Positions 1 through 7,001 of a DNA stretch of 11,234 nucleotides are shown here, piece after piece; positions within the stretch are counted from its first letter, which is position 1, and every line of letters starts with the position of its first letter. Under the pieces are notes generated by a model. It was given only the letters and a program-made list of their open reading frames with translations, did not search any database and had not been told where the DNA came from. The position numbers and the translations under genes are program-made. Source of the stretch: Candidatus Hecatellales archaeon (GTDB taxonomy: Archaea; Thermoproteota; Bathyarchaeia; Hecatellales; Hecatellaceae); the NCBI GenBank assembly GCA_003662305.1, contig QMXU01000021.1, forward strand, positions 1 through 11,234. The letters run 5' to 3'.

Positions 1-1711
1 ACGCTTGGATAAGCATGATGAGCGTAAGCTCCTTCCTAAGCACCCCGAAAATCAGGGTTACCCCAACCTCACGGGGAAGCCCTAGAACATTCAGGGTTAA
101 AGGCTCCAAAACAAGGTTTATGATGTCTAAAACCCCGAAAACCTGGAGAAGCGACATGGTGAAACTGCTAATCACCAGGATAGGCCAGGCGAAGAAGACG
201 AACTCCCTAAGGTGAAGCCACGTCTTCTTGGCCAGCGACGACAGAGGTGGAAGCTTGTAAGATGGAATTTCTAGGATAAGCCCGGGAGACTCCGCTGGAA
301 GCTTTGAAGCTATAATCTTGCTCATAACGCCTATAACAACCAGGTTTACCAGGTATATGAAGAGCGCCCAGAGAGGGCCAAGATAGAAGGCGACCAGGGC
401 GAGGATAACAGCCGTCCTAGCCGAGCAGGGAACAAAGTTTACAAGCACCGCGGTAAGCAGTCTGTCTCTTGGAGACTCTAAAATGCGGGCTGACATAATC
501 GCTGGAACGGTGCAGCCGTAGCCCAGAATGAAGGGGGCAATAGACTTGCCGTGGAGGCCAAGCCTGTGCATGAAAGGGTCCATGAGGAAGGCAACCCTGG
601 GCAGGTAGCCTACATCCTCTAAAAGCGAAATCATGAAAACGAGGGGTATAAAGTAGGGTAAAACAACGGCTACACCTCCAGCAACTCCGAGAAGCGTTCC
701 CTCAGCCATAACAGCGTAAGCCGAATCCTTCATTCCAGCGAAATACTCCATAAGCGTTTCGAAGGGGGCTAAAGCAAACTCTTCAAGAGGCTGCCCCACA
801 GCGAAAACGAAGTTGAAGAGCCCGTAGAAAACTATGATGAGAACCACGTAACCGAAGACAGGATGCATAATGTACCTGTCGGCCAGGTCCTCTCTCAGCA
901 TCCTCGGTCCTCTAACGACTTTTGCCGCCTGCTCGAAGATGGCCATGGCAAGATGATGCCTCTCGCCGGCTATGGCCTCGGAAATGTTAACTCCCTCGTC
1001 AGCCTCCAGTTCAACCCTAAGGCTTTCAGCCAGCTTAACCAGTTCAGGATTGGACATTTTAACCCTTGAAGTCATGTAGGGTTCTCCCTGAATCAGTTTC
1101 AAGGCTAGGAAGCGTGGTGAAGCCTTCATAGGCCTTGCCAAACTGTCAGGGATGGCTTCCTCAAGCTTCGAGATTCTTGACTCGATATGCCGCCTGTACT
1201 TTATCTGGTTCGGCTTCACCGATTTTTCATAGGCTTTGAAGGCTTCGGAGAAGAGTTGAAGGATGCCTCTCCCCTTGTTGGCGACCGTTAGAACGAAGGG
1301 AACCCCGAAGGCCTTTTCAAGGCTTTCCACGTTTATTTTTACACCCTTACGCTCAGCTTCATCCGCCATGTTCAAGGCTACAACCATGGGCACCCCAAGC
1401 TCGGCTAGCTCCAAGGTGAACTCTAGGCTTCTAGCCAGAAGCGAGGCGTCAACCACGTTAACTATTACGTCAACCTCGCCGGAAAGCAGGTATTGAACGG
1501 TGATTCTCTCAGCCGGCTCATCTGCCTCCAGCGAGTAGGTTCCGGGAAGGTCTACAAGCTCAAAAACTTTGCCGAGAAAGTTAACCTTGCTCCTAGTATA
1601 CTTCACGGTGGTTCCAGGAAAGTTTGAAGCTTCAACTCTCAGGCCTGCGACGGTGTTGAAAAGAGTGCTTTTTCCCGAGTTAGGCTGTCCCGCCAGGGCT
1701 ATGCGTATCAT
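1..1711 (-). CDS. feoB: FeoB ferrous iron transporter, C-terminus cut by window edge
   Basis: FeoB is a membrane Fe(II) transporter with an N-terminal GTPase domain. The ATG start at 1711-1709 opens 570 codons, and the C-terminal end lies beyond position 1. The G-protein motifs are in order: G1 GQPNSGKST (residues 8-16), a G2 Thr in FPGTT (31-35), G3 DLPG (54-57), G4 NMAD (114-117) and a G5-like VANKGRG (143-149). After a helical linker come hydrophobic membrane segments with the two FeoB core signatures GYGCTVPAIMSAR and VPCSARTAV, then GVLRKE just before the edge. All three are typical of the permease half. The family usually has about 650-750 residues, so roughly a hundred are missing. FeoA stops one base upstream (TAA-C-ATG), which indicates translational coupling in one operon. 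The family assignment is essentially certain. Confidence 0.96.
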   Translation of the reverse strand, partial: MIRIALAGQPNSGKSTLFNTVAGLRVEASNFPGTTVKYTRSKVNFLGKVFELVDLPGTYSLEADEPAERITVQYLLSGEVDVIVNVVDASLLARSLEFTLELAELGVPMVVALNMADEAERKGVKINVESLEKAFGVPFVLTVANKGRGILQLFSEAFKAYEKSVKPNQIKYRRHIESRISKLEEAIPDSLARPMKASPRFLALKLIQGEPYMTSRVKMSNPELVKLAESLRVELEADEGVNISEAIAGERHHLAMAIFEQAAKVVRGPRMLREDLADRYIMHPVFGYVVLIIVFYGLFNFVFAVGQPLEEFALAPFETLMEYFAGMKDSAYAVMAEGTLLGVAGGVAVVLPYFIPLVFMISLLEDVGYLPRVAFLMDPFMHRLGLHGKSIAPFILGYGCTVPAIMSARILESPRDRLLTAVLVNFVPCSARTAVILALVAFYLGPLWALFIYLVNLVVIGVMSKIIASKLPAESPGLILEIPSYKLPPLSSLAKKTWLHLREFVFFAWPILVISSFTMSLLQVFGVLDIINLVLEPLTLNVLGLPREVGVTLIFGVLRKELTLIMLIQA

Positions 1712-1712
1712 G

Positions 1713-1946
1713 TTATCTCACTGGCTCCACCAGGATTCGGCTTGCAACTCCTCTTCCAAGCACTAGCCTCACGCCTGTAGCAAGGTTTTCCACGTATACC
1801 GGGCCTCTCATAGGTCCTGAACCAAGCACTCTGACTATGTCTCCAATATTTAAGCCTCGATGCATCAGTCTAAGCCTCATTTCAACCCCCCCAGTAAAGT
1901 CTACTATGCGGAATTTCCCGCCTGGGAGGGCTTCAGCTAAACTCAG
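1713..1946 (-). CDS. feoA: FeoA, small SH3-like partner of FeoB, apparent CTG start
   Basis: FeoA is a cytoplasmic SH3-fold protein of about 75 residues that supports FeoB-dependent Fe(II) uptake. Translating the minus strand gives 77 residues starting SLAEALPGGKFRIVDFTGG, followed by RLRLMHRGLNIGDIVRVLG and the C-terminal RILVEPVR. These match the FeoA layout of 'L.EA.PG...V...', 'R..L...G...G..V.V' and a final 'ILVE'. The frame has no ATG, GTG or TTG at a sensible position: a TAA lies four codons upstream of the CTG at 1946-1944, and the first ATG (codon 23) would remove the first beta strand. The CTG overlaps the TGA stop of the preceding FeoA-domain frame as CTGA, in the manner of an ATGA junction, with GGGAGG 14 bases upstream. 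The gene ends one base before feoB. The product is secure; the CTG start is inferred. Confidence 0.85.
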   Translation of the reverse strand: MSLAEALPGGKFRIVDFTGGVEMRLRLMHRGLNIGDIVRVLGSGPMRGPVYVENLATGVRLVLGRGVASRILVEPVR

Positions 1947-2213
1947 TTTGAAGGTTTATCCCTCCCGTAATCCTTCATTCGGCTGCTCTTTCCAAGCTTC
2001 TTCACGTTGACTATGGATGCAAGCTTAGGGCTCATGTAGGCTTCACTCCCTCCAACTTTAACCCTGATTATTCCGCTGGCAAGGTTTTTCTCTTCAACTT
2101 CAACCAGTTTTCCCGGGATAAGCCCTTAAACGTTTAAAGTATGACAGAACTTCTTTTCCCTCCTCGGTTATTCTAACTATAACCCCTTCTTCTCCGGGTC
2201 TGAGGCCTAACAG
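1943..2213 (-). pseudogene. Second FeoA-domain protein, interrupted by a one-base frameshift
   Basis: This is the first cistron of the feo operon. Two overlapping frames together give one FeoA-like SH3 domain. Frame A reads LGLRPGEEGVIVRI ... EVLSYFKRL, from CTG 2213 toward a TGA ending at 2100. Frame B reads GLIPGKLVEVEE ... IIRVKVGG ... MSPKLASIVNVKK and ends at TGA 1945-1943. The FeoA hallmark 'L..LGLIPG..V.V' is restored only by skipping the single A at 2126 (CGT-TTA-a-GGG-CTT). Frame B has a TAA immediately before GGG, so it cannot read through from upstream. The domain is otherwise well preserved, which suggests a recent mutation, an assembly error or recoding. No ATG, GTG or TTG precedes the domain; CTG 2213 or a codon nearer 2237 could start it. 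The C-terminal tail (KSSRMKDYGRDKPSN) is charged and lies outside the fold. Confidence 0.72.
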
Positions 2214-2237
2214 CGGCTCTGATTTCTCCCTTGAAAT

Positions 2238-2264
2238 TCTAACCTAATTAACCTTTTATAGGTT
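2238..2264. promoter_or_regulatory. Divergent TATA promoter and possible metal-regulator half-sites, feo operon / AOR
   Basis: AACCTTTTATAGGTT at 2250-2264 has 5-base inverted arms (AACCT/AGGTT) around TTTAT. On the minus strand it reads AACC-TATAAAA-GG, a canonical archaeal TATA box; on the plus strand it reads TTTTATA. A start about 26 bases away would fall near 2230 for the feo transcript and near 2284 for AOR, each just upstream of its coding region. TAACCT occurs twice at a 9-base step (2240-2245 and 2249-2254), and CTAACCTAA (2239-2247) equals one half of the bacterial DtxR consensus operator. Regulation by a DtxR/MDR1-type repressor is an inference. Confidence 0.55.
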
Positions 2265-2294
2265 CCTGGAAAAGAACTTGAAAGTGAGAAAGGC

Positions 2295-4127
2295 TTGCCT
2301 AAAGGCTACACCGGGAAAAGGGTTCACGTAGACCTTTCTAAGGGTAAAGTTCGAGTTCTAAAGCTCGAGGAAGGCTTCTGCAGAACCTACCTGGGCGGGA
2401 AAGGCTTTGCAGCGAAAATCCTCTACGAGGAAACCAGGCGGGGAATAAACCCTCTAAGCCCTGATAACCTACTGGTTTTCGCTGTAGGGCCGCTGGTTGG
2501 AACGGCTGCCCCCGGAGCCAACCGGCTTGTAGCCTGCTTTAAGTCGCCTTTAACCGGAATCTGGGGTGAGTCCTACTGCGGTGGGGAGCTTGGAACCCAG
2601 CTTAAATGGGCTGGAATAGACGTTTTAACTGTCGCCGGGAGAAGCTCTAAACCCGTCTATCTAATGGTAGACGATGGAGCGGTTGAACTTAAAGACGCGT
2701 CCCACCTCTGGGGTAAGGACTCCTACGAGGCTGAGAGAATCCTCATCGAGGAAGCCGGCAGAGAGTTTCAATTTGCAACCATAGGCCCAGCCGGGGAAAA
2801 CCTTGTCAAGTTCGCCTGCGTAACCCATGCCCGAGGCAGACAGCTTGGAAGATGCGGTGTAGGCGCCGTCTTCGGCTCGAAAAACCTTAAAGCCATAGCA
2901 GTTCGAGGCAGCAGGCTTCCGGAGGTCGCCGACGTTGAAGCCCTAGCAGGCTTCCGCTGGAAAATCTTCAAAGCAGTTCGGGAAAAGCTTCAAAGCCTTT
3001 CCACCTATGGAACCCCTGCCATAGCAGTTCTCGTCAACAAGGCGGGGGTGCTTCCAACCAGAAACTGGAATGAAGGCTTCTACGAGAAGCTTGAGGAAAT
3101 CTCACCGGAAGTTTTCAAAGGCAGGTTTTACACGCGTAGGAGGGCCTGCTACGGCTGTCCGGTGGCATGCCGCCACATAAGCGAGGTGGCTGAAGGAGTT
3201 TACGCTGGTGTACGGGTTGAAGGCCCTGAATATGAAACCCTTTTCGCCTGGGGTTCCCTCTGCGACATAGAAAGCCTAGGTGCTCTTGTTAAAGTCAACG
3301 AAGTCTGCGATAGGCTTGGGCTTGACACGGTAACAGCGGGAAACGTTCTAGCCTTCGCCATGGAATGCTACGAGCGTAAAATAATCGACTCTAAGAAGAC
3401 CGGAGGAATAAAACTCGAGTTCGGAAACGTAGACGAAGCCCTCCGGATGCTCCGTGAAATAGCCTACAGGAAGGGCTTTGGGAAGCTTCTTTCAGAAGGC
3501 GTTAGAAAGGCTTCAAAGAAGCTGGGGAAAACCGCGGAGAAGCTGGCTGTCCACGTTAAAGGGCTTGAGCCTCCAGGGTACGATCCAAGGGGCTTGAAGG
3601 CTATGGCTTTAGCTTACGCTGTAAGCTGCCGTGGAGCATGCCACATGAGAAGCCTGGCCTACCGGCCTAACCTCACAGGTAAGCATCCCTTCAACCCTGA
3701 AAAGACTGTAGACAGGCTCTCCTACGACGGCCAGCCTGCCATGGTCGTGGAGCTTGAGGACTTCTACGCCGTGGTTGACTCCATGATCTACTGCCACTTC
3801 TTCTGTTTCCCTGTTATCGGGCTGGTTCTCTGGAGGGAGCTGGAGGAAGTCTACAGGATTGTAACCGGGGTTAAAGCGGATGTTTCAACCTTGAGAAAGG
3901 CGGGGGCCAGAATAAACAGTCTCATCAGGCTTTACAACGTCAGGGAGAAGGCGCCCTCCGACATGGTTTACCCTGAAAAGTGGCTTAAGAAAAAGCTTAA
4001 GGGAGGGGCTTCAGCAGGGCAGGTTGTCAGCGGGAAAAAGCTTAAACGTATGCTAGCCGAATACTACCGGCTTAGAGGCTGGACGAGAACAGGCAGGCCG
4101 AAAAAGGAGCAAGCCCTCCAGCCCTAA
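2295..4127 (+). CDS. Aldehyde:ferredoxin oxidoreductase family (tungsten/molybdopterin) enzyme
   Basis: This family oxidises aldehydes to carboxylic acids in the cytoplasm, using a tungsten (or molybdenum) bis-pterin centre and one [4Fe-4S] cluster and passing electrons to ferredoxin. The 610 residues match the usual ~605. The N-terminal domain has GPLVGTAAPG (65-74), KSPLTG (83-88), DASHLWGK (134-141), IGPAGENLVKFA (163-174) and GVGAVFGSKNLKAIAV (188-203). Cluster ligands are C285, C288 and C292 (CYGCPVAC) plus C500. The first pterin motif is canonical, DRLGLD (339-344); the second is the variant DSMIYC (495-500). H450 in SCRGACH corresponds to the active-site His region. The start is TTG 2295; no other start codon lies in frame nearby, and the promoter spacing predicts a very short leader. 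It stands alone, divergent from feo. Family certain; substrate (general aldehyde, formaldehyde, glyceraldehyde-3-phosphate or WOR-type) not resolved. Confidence 0.95.
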   Translation: MPKGYTGKRVHVDLSKGKVRVLKLEEGFCRTYLGGKGFAAKILYEETRRGINPLSPDNLLVFAVGPLVGTAAPGANRLVACFKSPLTGIWGESYCGGELGTQLKWAGIDVLTVAGRSSKPVYLMVDDGAVELKDASHLWGKDSYEAERILIEEAGREFQFATIGPAGENLVKFACVTHARGRQLGRCGVGAVFGSKNLKAIAVRGSRLPEVADVEALAGFRWKIFKAVREKLQSLSTYGTPAIAVLVNKAGVLPTRNWNEGFYEKLEEISPEVFKGRFYTRRRACYGCPVACRHISEVAEGVYAGVRVEGPEYETLFAWGSLCDIESLGALVKVNEVCDRLGLDTVTAGNVLAFAMECYERKIIDSKKTGGIKLEFGNVDEALRMLREIAYRKGFGKLLSEGVRKASKKLGKTAEKLAVHVKGLEPPGYDPRGLKAMALAYAVSCRGACHMRSLAYRPNLTGKHPFNPEKTVDRLSYDGQPAMVVELEDFYAVVDSMIYCHFFCFPVIGLVLWRELEEVYRIVTGVKADVSTLRKAGARINSLIRLYNVREKAPSDMVYPEKWLKKKLKGGASAGQVVSGKKLKRMLAEYYRLRGWTRTGRPKKEQALQP

Positions 4128-4182
4128 AAAGATTTTTCAAGATAAACTTTAATTTTTTATTTCAGCTTCTTATTCCTTCAGC
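4128..4182 (+). terminator. T-rich terminator after AOR; may also hold the next promoter
   Basis: After the AOR stop there are several T runs: TTTTT around 4135, then TTTAATTTTTTATTT around 4148-4162. Archaeal transcription commonly ends in such oligo-T tracts without a hairpin. The same AT-rich stretch (TTTAATTTTTTA) lies about 25-30 bases before a plausible start near 4182 and could act as TATA box for the kinase gene. The two roles cannot be separated by reading alone. Confidence 0.5.
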
Positions 4183-4187
4183 GTTTT

Positions 4188-4194
4188 GGGAGGT
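4188..4194 (+). promoter_or_regulatory. Shine-Dalgarno site fixing the TTG start of the adenosine kinase
   Basis: GGGAGGT at 4188-4194 is a near-perfect complement of the 16S rRNA 3' end and sits 6 bases before TTG 4201. It confirms the TTG start. Confidence 0.8.
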
Positions 4195-4200
4195 TAAAGG

Positions 4201-4689
4201 TTGAAGCTGGAAACCGTTAGAATAGATTTCCCGGAAGACTGCAACATCGTTCTGGGCTTATCTCACTTCATCAAGACGGTTGAAGACCTCTACGAGGTGG
4301 TGGCAGGCTCTGTTCCCAACGCTAAATTCGGGTTAGCCTTCTGCGAGGCTTCAGGAGAATGCCTTGTTCGCCATGAGGGAAACGACGAGGAGCTTAGAAG
4401 CAAAGCCGTGGAGAACATGCTTAAAATAGGTGCAGGCCACAGCTTCCTCATAATCCTGAGGGATGCTTACCCCATAAATATCCTGAACGCTGTAAAGCAG
4501 GTTCAAGAGGTCTGCACGGTTCTCTGCGCCACGTCGAACCCTGTCGAGGTGATAGTGGCTGAAACAGAGCAGGGACGTGGAATACTAGGCGTAGTAGACG
4601 GCTTCAAGCCTAAAGGCGTGGAGAAGCCTGAAGACGCTGTGAAGCGTAAAGACTTCCTGCGGAAGATAGGATACAAGCTTAAGCCCTAA
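4201..4689 (+). CDS. Adenosine-specific kinase (DUF355 family)
   Basis: This family, characterised structurally from Pyrobaculum, phosphorylates adenosine to AMP and so salvages purines in the cytoplasm. The protein is 162 residues, the usual length, and conserved from end to end: GLSHFIKTVEDL (19-30), FGLAFCEASG (43-52), RHEGND (57-62), GAGHSFLIIL (77-86), CATSNPVEVIVAETEQG (109-125) and GILGVVDG (127-134). There is no signal peptide or membrane segment. The TTG start is supported by GGGAGGT at ideal spacing. It is followed after 20 bases by a DUF84 nucleotide phosphatase on the same strand, probably in one transcript, which fits purine salvage and house-cleaning. Family recognition is strong. 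The adenosine kinase activity comes from knowledge of the family and has less experimental depth than for classical kinases. Confidence 0.92.
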   Translation: MKLETVRIDFPEDCNIVLGLSHFIKTVEDLYEVVAGSVPNAKFGLAFCEASGECLVRHEGNDEELRSKAVENMLKIGAGHSFLIILRDAYPINILNAVKQVQEVCTVLCATSNPVEVIVAETEQGRGILGVVDGFKPKGVEKPEDAVKRKDFLRKIGYKLKP

Positions 4690-4709
4690 CCGTAGCCCGC
4701 TTCCTTTTC

Positions 4710-5279
4710 TTGGGGGGCTTAAGGCTGGCTAGGCTGTTAAGGGTGGCGGCAGGCTCGGTGAACCCGGTTAAGGTTGAGGCTGTGAGAAGGGCTATGGTGA
4801 AGGTTTACGGCGGGGCTGAAGTTAAAGGCTTCAAGGTTCCCTCTGGGGTTCCAAGGCAGCCCATAGGCTGGCAGACGGTTAAGGGAGCTGTGAACAGGGC
4901 TTTAGAAGCCTTGAAGGCGTGGAAGGCTGAGCTTGGCGTAGGCGTGGAGGCAGGCTTGCTCCCGGTGGAGGAAGCCTTAACAGGCTACGTTGACTTCCAA
5001 TGGTGTGCCATAGCGGACAGGGAAGGCTTGGTAACCCTTGGATGCAGCCCAGGCTTCGAGATGCCTCCGGAAATAGTTCAGGGGGTCCTAGCTGGGAAAG
5101 GCGAGGTGAAAGAGCTTTTCGAAGAAGCCTTCAAGGTTAAGCGTATAGGGGAAACCATCGGGGCGATAGGCTTCCTGTCCAAGGGGCTTGTAAGTCGGGG
5201 TGAAATCACGGAGCAAGCTGTGCTCATGGCTTTAATCCCGAGAATTAACCGTGAAATCTACCGGTTAAACAGCCGGTAG
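4710..5279 (+). CDS. Inosine/xanthosine triphosphatase, DUF84/YjjX family
   Basis: Members hydrolyse ITP/XTP and other non-canonical nucleoside triphosphates, keeping deaminated purines out of nucleic acids. Hallmarks are GSVNPVKVEAVRRA (15-28, the nucleotide-binding N-terminus), SGVPRQPIG (45-53), GVGVEAG (76-82, with the conserved acidic E80), CAIAD (99-103) and GAIGFLSKGLVSRGE (151-165). The length of 189 is slightly above the usual 170-180, which suggests the start may be internal. TTG 4710 lacks an upstream ribosome site, and GTG 4743 (giving a start at VAAGSVNPVK) would match the family's normal N-terminus. The gene follows the adenosine kinase after 20 bases and converges with the next gene, the stops being 5 bases apart. 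Function is confident at family level; exact nucleotide preference is unknown. Confidence 0.9.
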   Translation: MGGLRLARLLRVAAGSVNPVKVEAVRRAMVKVYGGAEVKGFKVPSGVPRQPIGWQTVKGAVNRALEALKAWKAELGVGVEAGLLPVEEALTGYVDFQWCAIADREGLVTLGCSPGFEMPPEIVQGVLAGKGEVKELFEEAFKVKRIGETIGAIGFLSKGLVSRGEITEQAVLMALIPRINREIYRLNSR

Positions 5280-5284
5280 CCCCC

Positions 5285-5554
5285 TTATTCTTCCTCGAAT
5301 TCTACGGCTACCTCGGCTTCCTTAGCGTTTTTCAGGTGGCCGTAGAGCATGTAGTGGCCGTGGGTTAGGGTGAAAACCGTTGTGTGGGGGCCTTTCCCGA
5401 AATGGGTTTCGATTCTATGGTAGAGGCTGTGGGGGAGGTAAACCTTGTAGGTTCCGCCTTCAGCTGGGGACAGGTCGAACTCGTAGGATTCTAAATGCCC
5501 GGTGCGCATGTCGTAGAGTAGAAGCTTAAGCTTCTCCCCAGCTGAAAGCTTCAA
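5285..5554 (-). CDS. Small His-rich hypothetical protein, downstream of purT
   Basis: I do not recognise this 89-residue protein. It is soluble-looking with no signal or membrane segment. The N-terminal third has short beta-like patterns (KLKLLLYDMRTGHLESYEFDL) and the C-terminus is acidic (VAVEFEEE). It has no Cys but eight His (20, 42, 46, 51, 57, 65, 67, 73), including HTTVFTLTHGHYMLYGH at 57-73, which could bind metal or nucleotide; that is only inference. The TTG start at 5554-5552 is set by GGAGGT at 5567-5562 with 7 bases spacing. It begins 28 bases after the purT stop on the same strand, so it is probably the last cistron of the HhH-purT operon. Good ribosome site, normal codon use and tight packing make it a real gene. 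Confidence 0.75.
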   Translation of the reverse strand: MKLSAGEKLKLLLYDMRTGHLESYEFDLSPAEGGTYKVYLPHSLYHRIETHFGKGPHTTVFTLTHGHYMLYGHLKNAKEAEVAVEFEEE

Positions 5555-5561
5555 CTCTTAA

Positions 5562-5567
5562 ACCTCC
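5562..5567 (-). promoter_or_regulatory. Shine-Dalgarno site for the His-rich small protein
   Basis: On the minus strand, GGAGGT lies 7 bases upstream of the TTG at 5554. It lies in the 28-base gap after purT, so the cistron has its own initiation signal and the start is decided. Confidence 0.78.
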
Positions 5568-5582
5568 AAGAAAGGGGGGAGG

Positions 5583-6974
5583 TTAACCGTAGAATATTCG
5601 GCTTTCAGTGTAGTGGGCTATTTCCTCAGCTCTTTTTCTTGCTTCCTCAAGGTTTTCATGGAAAGCCACGGCTAAGCCCATGCGTCTGCCAGGGTAGGCG
5701 GCAGGCTTCCCGAAATACCATAGGTCGCCCTGGTAGCCTTTAGCCTCCATGTAGCGTTTAACCTCCCAAAGCCTCCAGCATTTCACAGGAGCCTCCCTAT
5801 GGTCCTCCCTTTTAGGAGCTAAAACCACATGGGCAACCCCGTAGACGCCTCTTCTGGCGAACTCTAAGTCTCCCTCCAGGATGGGAAGCCCCAGGGTTGA
5901 GAGAAGCTGGACGGCTCCCTCATCCAGGTTAAGCATCCACCTCGTTATCATCCCAGTGTCATGAGGCCTGTTCGCCACCTCGTTATTGTAGATTTCACCT
6001 TCAACGTAGAACTGTTCAACGGCGAATATTCCCAGGCCCCCGATGAACTCAGCTATTTTCCCAGCGCTCTCCTGGCATTTTCTCACAGCCTCCTCCGGTA
6101 TGGTGGCGGGAAGCCAGCTTTCATGGTAGGTGGCTCCCGGCCTCCTATGTTCAACTGGTGGAAGCATGGAGGTCACGATTTTCCCGTCGCCGTTGAAGTG
6201 TCTCACAACCAGCTGGGTTATCTCGGTGCCCCTGCTTTTAAGTTCAGGCAGGAAGCGTTCAACCACTACCTCGCTTCCCTTGCCCCTGGCATGTTTCACG
6301 GCGAAGTCGTAGGCTTCCTCCACATCGCTCCACTGGTGGGCTATGGTGGTTCCATGGCCGCTTGAAGTCATGAGAGGCTTAATTATCACGGGAAGGTTGA
6401 AGTCTCTGGCAGCCTTCCTTATCTCCTCTGGGCTTCCAGCGTAAGCCCATTCAACCCTTGGAAGGTTAAGCCTGTCGAACATGAGCTTGGTCATGTGGCG
6501 GTCCATACATATCAGGGGTCCGTAAGGGGTTGAGGCAACCCTGTACCCGTCGTCGATTCCAAGCCTGCAAACCCTGAAAGTGTCAACCCTCTCGATTTCA
6601 AGGTAGATGGCATGCGGCTCATCCGGGTCCGGAACATACTTTTTAATGGCTTCCTCAAGCCTGTCCCCGTTGAGCATGTCGAAAATCTCGTAGGCGTCGG
6701 CACTGTCCTGAGCTGGAAACCTTTCATACCTGTCGAAGACAACCGTTTTAACCCCTCCATTTGCGCCTCCCAGCAGCCTTCCAGCAGCCGTCAGGGCGAG
6801 GTCTCCAAGTTCTCCTCCCCCCACAGATATGAAGACCGCTGGGCTGCGGGGGCTTAAACACTCGATGGGGGCAAGCTTCCTCTCAAACTCCTTTTTGAAG
6901 GCTTCTGCTTCGCCTAGAAGCCTCAGCCTTTCCTCCGTAGGGCTTTCCGCCAAAGGTTTCCCTCCCACTAACAT
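5583..6974 (-). CDS. purT: Formate-dependent phosphoribosylglycinamide formyltransferase (PurT)
   Basis: PurT is an ATP-grasp enzyme of de novo purine synthesis: GAR + formate + ATP give formyl-GAR. Alignment by eye to E. coli PurT finds GGGELG (52-57), the GAR-binding acidic pair in LEIERVD (125-131), MDR (157-159), the ATP-site lysine K199 in IIKP, the glycine-rich loop SSGHGTT (204-210), the metal ligands E320 (AVEQF) and E332 (NNEV), RPHDTG (336-341), FGKP (421-424) and GRRMG (429-433). At 463 residues it exceeds the ~390 norm, mainly through about 46 N-terminal residues before the Rossmann strand. The glycine loop has His207 where E. coli has Lys. The ATG start has no clear ribosome site, and a later start would remove the extension. 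It lies 27 bases after the HhH gene and 28 before the small His-rich gene, so probably one operon. Confidence 0.92.
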   Translation of the reverse strand: MLVGGKPLAESPTEERLRLLGEAEAFKKEFERKLAPIECLSPRSPAVFISVGGGELGDLALTAAGRLLGGANGGVKTVVFDRYERFPAQDSADAYEIFDMLNGDRLEEAIKKYVPDPDEPHAIYLEIERVDTFRVCRLGIDDGYRVASTPYGPLICMDRHMTKLMFDRLNLPRVEWAYAGSPEEIRKAARDFNLPVIIKPLMTSSGHGTTIAHQWSDVEEAYDFAVKHARGKGSEVVVERFLPELKSRGTEITQLVVRHFNGDGKIVTSMLPPVEHRRPGATYHESWLPATIPEEAVRKCQESAGKIAEFIGGLGIFAVEQFYVEGEIYNNEVANRPHDTGMITRWMLNLDEGAVQLLSTLGLPILEGDLEFARRGVYGVAHVVLAPKREDHREAPVKCWRLWEVKRYMEAKGYQGDLWYFGKPAAYPGRRMGLAVAFHENLEEARKRAEEIAHYTESRIFYG

Positions 6975-7001
6975 AACCTAACCCTAAACCCTATTAGAAC
7001 T

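Noticed and set aside
863..1766. Several short plus-strand frames
   Set aside because: They are antisense to feoB, whose minus-strand translation contains all GTPase and permease motifs.
2768..3797. Short minus-strand frames inside the AOR gene
   Set aside because: They are shadows of an intact 610-residue reading frame with conserved cluster ligands.
5961..6365. Plus-strand open frame of 134 codons
   Set aside because: It is antisense to the conserved central part of purT; no ribosome site or family match.
6975..7001. TTAGGTTA near the purT start, resembling the half-site seen in the feo/AOR promoter
   Set aside because: It is a single short copy in an intra-operon spacer without dyad or TATA context; likely chance.
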